NCBI GenBank assembly: GCA_947040475.1
Contig: CAMRBT010000105.1
Coordinates: 1-5,293, forward strand
Reading direction: 5' to 3'
DNA from: an uncultured Brevinema sp.
Lineage (GTDB): Bacteria > Spirochaetota > Brevinematia > Brevinematales > Brevinemataceae
DNA: 5,293 nucleotides
Shown here piece by piece: positions 1 through 5,041 of this stretch (the first letter of the stretch is position 1; the number at the start of each line of letters is the position of its first letter). A program made the translations under genes and the position numbers. The notes under the pieces are model-generated. The model did no database searches. It was given only the letters and a program-made list of their open reading frames with translations, and was not told where the DNA came from.

Positions 1-25
1 CGGATAATTCCGACGGATAATTCCG
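1..25. repeat. Tandem 12-mer CGGATAATTCCG, two copies, followed by a T-run
   Basis: CGGATAATTCCG occurs at 1-12 and again at 14-25, a 13-base period. Each copy is itself a small dyad (CGGA, TAAT loop, TCCG). The second copy with its flanks reads ACGGA-TAAT-TCCGT (13-26) and runs into seven T (26-32), so it could be the tail of a Rho-independent terminator for a gene left of the window. It could equally be the end of a longer tandem or dispersed repeat cut by the edge. Its GC content stands out against the AT-rich surroundings. The duplication is plain; its role is inference. Confidence 0.5.
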
Positions 26-49
26 TTTTTTTCTAAAACAAAATTATTG

Positions 50-78
50 TTGACAAATTTATAACTATAAATTATAAT
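50..78 (+). promoter_or_regulatory. Consensus sigma70 promoter for the structured RNA
   Basis: The -35 box TTGACA (50-55) and -10 box TATAAT (73-78) are both perfect and are separated by exactly 17 bases. The A/T-rich block at 26-49 directly upstream resembles an UP element. The predicted start is at about 84-86, which is where an 18-bp inverted repeat begins. Perfect boxes at ideal spacing with an UP-like element are typical of strong promoters for abundant, often stable, RNAs. AT-rich genomes give many chance -10 boxes, but rarely both boxes at this spacing. Confidence 0.82.
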
Positions 79-83
79 ATATA

Positions 84-414
84 TGTTCATATTTCAAAAG
101 ATTAGAAATAATCTTTTATTCTATCTCATGCTTTAAAAAGAAATCCCGCTTTAAACTTTGTTTTTTGCTGGATAAGAAAAATTAGTCGGCTCTGCCTCTT
201 ATTTTTCTAAAGTATTGAGTTATCTGTAGATAATTCTTTTTTCTTTTTAAAGGTATAGTTATACCATACATTTGTATGCACATTCGTGTATATATTTTTC
301 TTTTTATCCAGCCTATGGATAAATTTATATTAATAGCTCATAGAGCTTTGTATAATTTCCATAGGCTGGGTATTAGATAGTAATATTTAAGATTCTTCTT
401 TTGAAATATGAACA
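84..414. repeat. 18-bp perfect inverted repeat enclosing a 331-bp block
   Basis: The left arm (84-101, starting TGTTCATATTTC) is the exact reverse complement of the right arm (397-414, ending GAAATATGAACA). Read as RNA, this is a long-range closing stem for the 5' domain of the putative transcript. Read as DNA, the arms resemble terminal inverted repeats, and ATA flanks both ends (81-83 and 415-417). I favour the RNA reading because the left arm begins at the predicted transcription start. The inner six bases of the left arm also belong to the 96-117 hairpin, so the two cannot form in full together. Confidence 0.7.
308..369 (+). other. Strong 12-bp stem-loop within the structured RNA
   Basis: CCAGCCTATGGA (308-319) pairs perfectly with 358-369. 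The AT-rich pairing continues inwards with small bulges, and a second stem AGCTC/GAGCT (335-339/343-347, ATA loop) caps it. It is the most GC-rich and probably most stable element of the 5' domain. Its left arm CCAGC (308-312) can alternatively pair with GCTGG at 167-171. Confidence 0.65.
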
Positions 415-453
415 ATACAAGGCTCTGTGGGCTTTTATATTGTATATATAATT

Positions 454-545
454 GCTCATAGCAGTTGTGTTTTTCAGTGTTGACGGTATGAATAGAAATA
501 TTTAGATTGTGATCTTTGGATTAAGCAAATACAACTGTTATGGGT
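454..545 (+). other. 19-bp long stem of the RNA's 3' domain
   Basis: Bases 454-472 pair with 527-545 without a bulge, including G-T pairs at 454/545, 456/543, 461/538 and 469/530. The core CAGTTGT/ACAACTG is fully Watson-Crick. The 54-base terminal loop (473-526) contains a minor stem AGAT/ATCT (504-507/512-515). Wobble pairs inside a long stem favour function as RNA rather than a recent DNA inverted duplication. Confidence 0.6.
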
Positions 546-644
546 TTTACTATTTTAAATAACTGTATTGGTTAAATCTTCAGATTGGGTCTAGATATTC
601 TATCTTATACTATGAAATGAATCCTTAGGATTCATGGACTTAGT

Positions 645-683
645 AAAATCCTCTCATACTTTTTAGTATGAGAGGATTTTTTT
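645..683 (+). terminator. Rho-independent terminator of the structured RNA
   Basis: A perfect 16-bp stem (645-660/665-680, core TCCTCTCATACT) has a TTTT loop and ends in an uninterrupted T-run at 677-683. On the minus strand the stem is followed only by the four T belonging to it, so the plus strand is the main direction. It lies just after the hairpin ATGAATCC-TTA-GGATTCAT (617-635). With no ORF upstream of it in this window, it implies a non-coding transcript ending here. Confidence 0.88.
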
Positions 684-782
684 ATTTGTTTATAAAAGCT
701 TTTATTAAATATCATGATAATATTATTTATTATGATTATCCCTAAAGCCTAATATCTAATAACTACATAATATCACTAAAAC

Positions 783-815
783 AAAACATCTATTATTATA
801 GGTGTTTTATTTTTT
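783..815 (+). terminator. Second Rho-independent terminator, upstream of the permease promoter
   Basis: AAAACATCTA (783-792) pairs with TAGGTGTTTT (799-808) across a six-base TTATTA loop, with one G-T pair (789/802). Six T follow at 810-815. The wobble pair would be an A-C mismatch on the other strand, so it is read on plus. The 99 bases before it (684-782) contain no ORF, only AT-rich dyads such as ATAAAAGCTTTTAT (692-705). It may back up the 645-683 terminator and insulate the permease gene, or end a small RNA of its own. Confidence 0.7.
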
Positions 816-820
816 ATCTC

Positions 821-849
821 TTGAATAGTTTTTAGTAAAATGTTATAAT
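821..849 (+). promoter_or_regulatory. Sigma70 promoter of the RND permease gene
   Basis: A -35 box TTGAAT (821-826) is followed after 17 bases by a perfect -10 box TATAAT (844-849). TG at 841-842 makes it an extended -10 (TGnTATAAT). The expected start at about 856 gives an untranslated leader of roughly 90 bases. It lies right after the 783-815 terminator, so the permease gene appears to be transcribed independently of the upstream RNA. Confidence 0.75.
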
Positions 850-872
850 ACATAAAACACGAATCTTTTTAT

Positions 873-893
873 CACAAATAAGACTTATTAGTG
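873..893. promoter_or_regulatory. Operator-like 21-bp palindrome in the permease leader
   Basis: The sequence reads CAC-A-AATAA-GAC-TTATT-A-GTG: nine-base arms around a GAC centre with only one mismatched pair (876/890). It sits about 17 to 37 bases after the predicted transcription start. Such a position and dyad suit a dimeric repressor of the TetR or MarR type, which often control efflux pumps; this is inference. No regulator gene is in the window. It could instead be a small leader hairpin. Confidence 0.4.
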
Positions 894-933
894 TATAAAC
901 TATATTCTCATTATTTTTATTTTCAATTAGCTG

Positions 934-939
934 AAGGGG
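934..939 (+). promoter_or_regulatory. Shine-Dalgarno fixing the TTG start of the permease
   Basis: AAGGGG ends six bases before the TTG at 946. It is the only good ribosome binding site near the 5' end of the frame and places the start at TTG rather than at the first in-frame ATG (codon 14), which would delete the family's conserved N-terminal segment. Confidence 0.8.
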
Positions 940-945
940 TTAAAT

Positions 946-3900
946 TTGTCTATTATAGATTTTTCTGTTAAAAAACCCATCGCTATGTCCATGCTTTTAT
1001 CAATCTTGATGATGATGGGGATTTTGGTTGCTTTTAAAATACCTGTGGATCTTTTACCAACAATAGAATCTCCCGTATTAACGGTTAGTGCTGCTTATTC
1101 TGGGGCTGGACCTGAAGAGGTCGAGGTGGCTATTACTCGTCCCTTAGAAAGTGCTTTATCTACGCTAGATGGTGTCAAAAAAATTACCTCCACTTCCCGA
1201 GAAGGGAGTGCTTCTGTTCGTTTAGAATATGAGTGGGGGGAAGATTTAGATACTGCCATTTTTGATGTTCGTGAAAAAATAGATATTGCTAAAGCTACTT
1301 TTCCTGATGAGGTAAAACACACAAAAATATACAAATTTTCTAGTGATGATTCGCCTATTATGGGCTTTGTGATTGTTGGTATTGATGATCCAGCTACTGC
1401 TTATGATTTTGCCGAACATAGAATTAAAAAAAATATAGAACAAATCCCCGGTGTAGGTGAAGTTAAAGTTTCTGGTGGTATTCAAACAGAAGTCCATATA
1501 GAATTAATCCAAAATAGATTGCAAGCTTATAATATCAGTACAGAAATAATGTCAAAAGTCATCTCTGCTAACAATTTTTCTTCGGCTGGAGGTAGTGTTT
1601 CTCAGGGTGTGTATAAGTTTGGGGTTCGTGTTGATGGAGAGATAGACACCCTAGAAGGATTTCGTAATATTGTGGTTGCTTATAGAGGTGGGATTCCTAT
1701 CTTTCTTAAAGATCTCGCAGAAATCACTTATGGCTCAAACGAAGACAATGGCTTAACTTTTATATCTGCTCCAGATATTGAAGATGAAACTCCTGTCAAA
1801 ACGGGGCGGAGTTCTGTGATTTTAGAAGTCACTAAAACATCAGAAGCTAATACTGTTGACGTGGCAGAAAGAGTTTATAAATATCTCGATGAATTAAGAA
1901 GACAACTTCCTCCAAATGTCAAAGTGTTAGAAATGTATAGTTCCGCTAGAGAGATTGATAGATCTTTAAAAAGTGTTATTAATTCTGCCTTGCAAGGTGG
2001 TTTTTTTGCTTTGATAATTATATTTTTCTATCTATGGGATTGGAGATCTTTACTCGTTGTTTTTGTTTCTATTCCTACTTCTATCATTATTACTTTGATT
2101 GCCATGTATTTTGCAGGATTGAGTTTTAACACTATTTCTTTGGCAGGTTTAACATTAGCGATAGGGATGATGGTTGACTCGTCTATTGTTGTTTTAGAAA
2201 ATATTTTTAGATACAAAGATGAGGGGTATGGCAAATATAGTTCGGCAATAAAAGGAACACAAGAAGTCTTCTTAGCTATCACGGCATCTACTTTTACGAC
2301 CATAGCAGTCTTTGCTCCTATTTTATTTTTAGAAGGAAGAGAAGCTCAATTATTCAAAGATTTAGTCGTTACGATAGTTGTGGGCTTATTAGCATCATTG
2401 ATGATTTCTGTAACTTTAATCCCTATGTTATGTTCTTTAGTTATCAAAGAAGTTCCTTGTACTTTAACACACAATAATATAAAATCACAGGCTTGGAATA
2501 ATAAAATATTAGACGCTATGGATAGCTCTTATTATAGTATGCTAGAAATTTGTATGCGTCATAAGAAAAAATTAATAGGATTTTCTCTTGTTTTTGTATT
2601 GTTAGCTGGAGTAGTTTTATCAAAAATAATGGGTCAAGAATATATGCCTTCCAGTGATGAAGGGCAAATCACAGTAAATCTTACCTATCCTTTGGGGACA
2701 AGATATGAGCAAAACGAAAAAATGTCCAGACAAATTCTAAATGATGTCCGAAATAAATTAGGTGAGAGAGCTACTTTATTAAGTTTACAAGTAAAATTAA
2801 GTTGGCAAAGTGCTTCTGCTGTACTAGAGCATAGATCTCGATTGAGAGCAACCCTCGTCCCTAGAGATGAAAGGGATACAGATGTTCCTACTATTGCTGA
2901 CGAGCTACGCCCTATTTTAGCAAAGTATCCTGTGAGAACTTATATATCTACAGGGATGTGGAGAGGTGGCAGTGGTGGAGAATCAATCAATCTCGAAATA
3001 CTAGGTAATGATATGGATAAATCTCACCAACTGGCAGAAGATATTATTGCCTTATTTGAGACACTTCCTTGTATAAAAAATCCGAGAAACACTTCAGATG
3101 ATGCTGTTACAGAGCTTGTTTTGAAACCAGATAGAGTATCATTAGCAAGAGCTGGTATTAGCCCTAGAGAATTATTTAGTATTATCAAAACCTCTTTTGG
3201 TGGGGAAAATTCTGGGACGATATCTAGTGCTGGTGGGAATACCATTGATATTAGAATTAGAGTTAGGGAAGAAGATAGGATATCTATAGAAAACCTAAGA
3301 AGCTTAAGAGTCACGATGAAAGATGGAAGAAATGTACCCCTAAGAGAATTAGTAGATATTGTAATGCAAGATGGGCCTAGAGATATTAGACGTTCCGATT
3401 CTACCAGAATGGTAAATCTTAGAGCCTCTATACCTAGTGAATATGCAAAAGATGTTACTGGTATTGTGGATGGTCTGATAATAAAAATTAATGAGAATGT
3501 CTTTATCCCTGTGGGCACAAGGATAGCTTTTAGAGGCGACTATGAAGACGGTAAAAAAAGCACTTATGCGATGATAATGGCATTTTTATTAGCGATGTTT
3601 ATTGTTTATTCTTTAATGGCAGCATTATTTGAATCTTATATAGCTCCTTTGGTGATTATGATTTCTGTCCCCTTTGGAGCGGTAGGATCTATGTTGTTGT
3701 TATGGTTGGCGGGTATTTCTTTGAATGTTTATTCTATGATAGGGATGGTTATTTTAGTTGGTATTGTTATTAATAATGGTATTGTTCTCGTTGACTATAT
3801 GAATCTTTTATTACATCAAGGATTAGAGCCAGATGAAGCAGCTCTAAAAACAGGACTTAGAAGATTTAGACCTGTATGTATGACTACACTAACAACAGTT

Positions 3901-4071
3901 TGTGGGATGATTCCTATGGCAATGGGCTTAGGCGATGGAGAAGTTACTTATGCTGCTTTGGCGACTTCTATGATAGGTGGTTTGGTGCTTTCTATGGTTT
4001 TCACCTTGTTCATCGTTCCTACTTTATATGCTGGTATTAGAAAACGAATTCCTATAAGAAAAACTAGATAA
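946..4071 (+). CDS. RND-family (AcrB/HAE1-like) efflux permease
   Basis: This is a complete inner-membrane proton-driven drug/solute exporter of 1041 residues (AcrB has 1049). The two-fold RND layout is intact. TM1 is at about 12-31, followed by a large periplasmic porter/docking loop to about 345. TM2 to TM6 lie at about 351-500 and TM7 at about 542-562. A second periplasmic loop opens with the typical GQEYMPSSDEG and runs to about 870. TM8 to TM12 end near 1030, with RFRPVCMTTL before TM11. In TM4 the AcrB Asp407-Asp408 pair is D411-S412 (GMMVDSSIVVLENI). In TM10, Lys940 is replaced by N943 (VGIVINNGIVLVDY). Only one charged relay residue is therefore seen at these positions; I believe similar patterns occur in many non-proteobacterial RND pumps. 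The start is TTG, backed by AAGGGG. The gene has its own promoter and terminator, and no membrane-fusion or outer-membrane partner is adjacent. The substrate cannot be predicted. Family assignment is firm. Confidence 0.96.
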   Translation: MSIIDFSVKKPIAMSMLLSILMMMGILVAFKIPVDLLPTIESPVLTVSAAYSGAGPEEVEVAITRPLESALSTLDGVKKITSTSREGSASVRLEYEWGEDLDTAIFDVREKIDIAKATFPDEVKHTKIYKFSSDDSPIMGFVIVGIDDPATAYDFAEHRIKKNIEQIPGVGEVKVSGGIQTEVHIELIQNRLQAYNISTEIMSKVISANNFSSAGGSVSQGVYKFGVRVDGEIDTLEGFRNIVVAYRGGIPIFLKDLAEITYGSNEDNGLTFISAPDIEDETPVKTGRSSVILEVTKTSEANTVDVAERVYKYLDELRRQLPPNVKVLEMYSSAREIDRSLKSVINSALQGGFFALIIIFFYLWDWRSLLVVFVSIPTSIIITLIAMYFAGLSFNTISLAGLTLAIGMMVDSSIVVLENIFRYKDEGYGKYSSAIKGTQEVFLAITASTFTTIAVFAPILFLEGREAQLFKDLVVTIVVGLLASLMISVTLIPMLCSLVIKEVPCTLTHNNIKSQAWNNKILDAMDSSYYSMLEICMRHKKKLIGFSLVFVLLAGVVLSKIMGQEYMPSSDEGQITVNLTYPLGTRYEQNEKMSRQILNDVRNKLGERATLLSLQVKLSWQSASAVLEHRSRLRATLVPRDERDTDVPTIADELRPILAKYPVRTYISTGMWRGGSGGESINLEILGNDMDKSHQLAEDIIALFETLPCIKNPRNTSDDAVTELVLKPDRVSLARAGISPRELFSIIKTSFGGENSGTISSAGGNTIDIRIRVREEDRISIENLRSLRVTMKDGRNVPLRELVDIVMQDGPRDIRRSDSTRMVNLRASIPSEYAKDVTGIVDGLIIKINENVFIPVGTRIAFRGDYEDGKKSTYAMIMAFLLAMFIVYSLMAALFESYIAPLVIMISVPFGAVGSMLLLWLAGISLNVYSMIGMVILVGIVINNGIVLVDYMNLLLHQGLEPDEAALKTGLRRFRPVCMTTLTTVCGMIPMAMGLGDGEVTYAALATSMIGGLVLSMVFTLFIVPTLYAGIRKRIPIRKTR

Positions 4072-4089
4072 AAAACGAAATAAAAAGTG

Positions 4090-4124
4090 AAAAGAGTTGT
4101 TTCTATATTAGACAACTCTTTTTT
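4090..4124 (+). terminator. Rho-independent terminator after the permease gene
   Basis: AAAAGAGTTGT (4090-4100) pairs perfectly with ACAACTCTTTT (4112-4122), extended inwards by a T-G and a T-A pair. The T-run 4119-4124 follows. It starts 19 bases after the permease stop codon and separates that gene from pdxJ. Confidence 0.88.
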
Positions 4125-4152
4125 GTATAGTGTTTGTATTAAATAATATAAT
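4123..4152 (+). promoter_or_regulatory. Possible promoter of pdxJ
   Basis: A perfect -10 box TATAAT (4147-4152) has a weak -35 candidate TTGTAT (4123-4128) at 18 bases. The -35 overlaps the end of the terminator T-run. A promoter is expected here because the permease transcript is terminated just upstream. The region is so AT-rich that the exact boxes are uncertain. Confidence 0.4.
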
Positions 4153-4204
4153 AATTTGCTTATATTTTTATCTTATGTTAAACTTTTAAAGTAATCCATT
4201 TCTT

Positions 4205-4210
4205 GGAGGG
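4205..4210 (+). promoter_or_regulatory. Shine-Dalgarno deciding the pdxJ start
   Basis: GGAGGG lies four bases before ATG at 4215. An upstream in-frame TTG at 4203 overlaps this site and would add MEGK, which has no ribosome binding site of its own. The ATG is therefore the start. Confidence 0.8.
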
Positions 4211-4214
4211 TAAG

Positions 4215-4937
4215 ATGTTTATTAAAAAAAAATTAGGCGTAAATATTGATCATGTAGCTACATTAAGACAAGCTCGGGGTACTACTTACCCAGAACCTTT
4301 ACAAGCTGCCTATATAGCACAAAATGCAGGAGCTCACAATCTCACTATTCATCCGAGAGAAGATCAACGTCATATTCAAAAAAGAGATGTCTATCTTATT
4401 AGAGAAGCATGTTCTTTGCCTTTGAATATGGAGATGGCACTCTATGATGATATTATTAATGTTGCTTTAGATCTTTGTCCTGAAGAAGTGTGTATAGTTC
4501 CTGAAAAAAGAGAAGAGCTAACGACAGAAGGGGGCTTGGATATTTTTGCCTCTCAAGATAAATTAGATGATTTTGTTATTAAAGCACAAAGTAGAAATAT
4601 CAAAGTGAGTCTTTTTATTGATCATGACGATAATAGTATCAAATTAGCTAGTGAATTAGGTGTGGATATTGTTGAATTACACACGGGTGGATTTGCCGAT
4701 GCGATCACAGAACAAGATCAACTAAGAATATTTGAAGAATTAAAACATGCTAGTCAATATGCTCATTCTCTAGGCTTACAAGTTAATGCAGGTCATGGAC
4801 TCCATTATGAAAATACGGCAATGATAGCATCTATTCCCGAAATACACACCCTCAATATAGGACATGCTATTATTTCAAGAGCTGTTTTTGTAGGTCTTGA
4901 TAGGGCTGTTAGAGATATGCTTCATTTAATATCTTAA
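4215..4937 (+). CDS. pdxJ: Pyridoxine 5'-phosphate synthase PdxJ
   Basis: This is a cytoplasmic enzyme of the DXP-dependent vitamin B6 pathway. It condenses 1-deoxy-D-xylulose 5-phosphate with the 3-amino-2-oxopropyl phosphate made through PdxA, giving pyridoxine 5'-phosphate. At 240 residues it is full length (E. coli 243) and a single (beta/alpha)8 barrel. Signature blocks run in order: GVNIDHVATLRQARG (8-22), HPREDQRHI (46-54), NMEMA (71-75), VPEKREELTTEGGLD (95-109), SLFIDHD (132-138), ELHTGGFAD (154-162), VNAGHGL (190-196) and LNIGHAIISRA (213-223). H46, E73 and H194 align with E. coli catalytic His45, Glu72 and His193. The HPREDQRH block differs from the E. coli HLREDRRH. The gene lies between two terminators and looks monocistronic; pdxA and other B6 genes are not nearby. 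The protein after it is on the opposite strand, so no operon partner is visible. Confidence 0.97.
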   Translation: MFIKKKLGVNIDHVATLRQARGTTYPEPLQAAYIAQNAGAHNLTIHPREDQRHIQKRDVYLIREACSLPLNMEMALYDDIINVALDLCPEEVCIVPEKREELTTEGGLDIFASQDKLDDFVIKAQSRNIKVSLFIDHDDNSIKLASELGVDIVELHTGGFADAITEQDQLRIFEELKHASQYAHSLGLQVNAGHGLHYENTAMIASIPEIHTLNIGHAIISRAVFVGLDRAVRDMLHLIS

Positions 4938-5008
4938 ATAATGATATTATAAGTATAATAATATTATCACAAAAATAATAGACATTATTTACACTAAACA
5001 TTTTCATT

Positions 5009-5039
5009 AAAAAGACCATCTTAAAGATGGTCTTTTTTT
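5009..5039. terminator. Bidirectional terminator between pdxJ and mnmG
   Basis: A 13-bp perfect stem (5009-5021/5025-5037, core GACCATCT) has a TAA loop, with A-rich sequence on the left and seven T on the right (5033-5039). It lies between two convergent genes and only four bases beyond the mnmG stop codon, so it can serve both strands. The plus-strand T-run is the longer one. Confidence 0.88.
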
Positions 5040-5041
5040 GT

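Larger units (their letters stand above)
84..683 (+). ncRNA. Putative large structured non-coding RNA, about 600 nt, family not recognised
   Basis: The start is taken from the consensus promoter at 50-78 and the end from the terminator T-run at 677-683. No ORF longer than about 18 codons with a ribosome binding site was found between them. The interval is full of complementary pairs: 84-101/397-414 (18 bp); 96-104/109-117 with a GAAA loop; 175-182/201-208; 220-224/229-233; 252-257/260-265; 265-270/273-278; 276-281/286-291; 308-319/358-369; 335-339/343-347; 420-425/429-434; 454-472/527-545; 617-624/628-635. Several stems hold G-T pairs, which fits folding as RNA on the plus strand. I saw no tmRNA T-arm or tag reading frame, no RNase P core sequence, and the size is too large for 6S or bacterial SRP RNA. 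Family and function are unknown. Alternatives are a long untranslated leader with an attenuator, or a non-autonomous repeat element inserted next to a promoter. Confidence 0.62.

Noticed and set aside
83..136. 17-codon ORF starting ATG at 83 next to the RNA promoter
   Set aside because: It has no ribosome binding site, would be leaderless at best, and its frame runs through the hairpin arms with no recognisable protein character.
84..414. MITE or other non-autonomous mobile element
   Set aside because: The 18-bp arms and flanking ATA would allow it, but no second copy is in the window, and the left arm coincides with the start of a consensus promoter's transcript. It is kept as an alternative, not a call.
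408..461. 17-codon ORF starting ATG at 408 inside the structured RNA
   Set aside because: No Shine-Dalgarno sequence precedes it, and the start lies inside the right arm of the long inverted repeat.
480..508. Internal promoter TTGACG-N17-TAGATT within the RNA
   Set aside because: The -35 is good but the -10 matches only 4 of 6, and the segment is the loop of the 454-545 stem. It is too weak to call.
84..683. tmRNA, RNase P RNA, 6S RNA or SRP RNA
   Set aside because: I found no tRNA-like T-arm or tag frame, no RNase P core sequences, and the size and fold do not suit 6S or bacterial SRP RNA. A covariance-model search would settle it.
3024..3518. 164-codon minus-strand ORF inside the permease gene
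   Set aside because: It lies fully antisense to a well-supported RND gene and shows no family features, so it is a shadow frame. The shorter minus-strand frames at 1095-1497 and 2028-2303 are rejected for the same reason.
4203..4214. pdxJ start at TTG 4203
   Set aside because: This codon overlaps the GGAGGG site that serves ATG 4215, and PdxJ proteins start close to the GVNIDH motif, which fits 4215.
4941..4969. AT-only dyad after pdxJ (TATTATA/TATAATA)
   Set aside because: It is pure A/T with a two-base loop and no T-run, as expected by chance in this composition. The real terminator is at 5009-5039.
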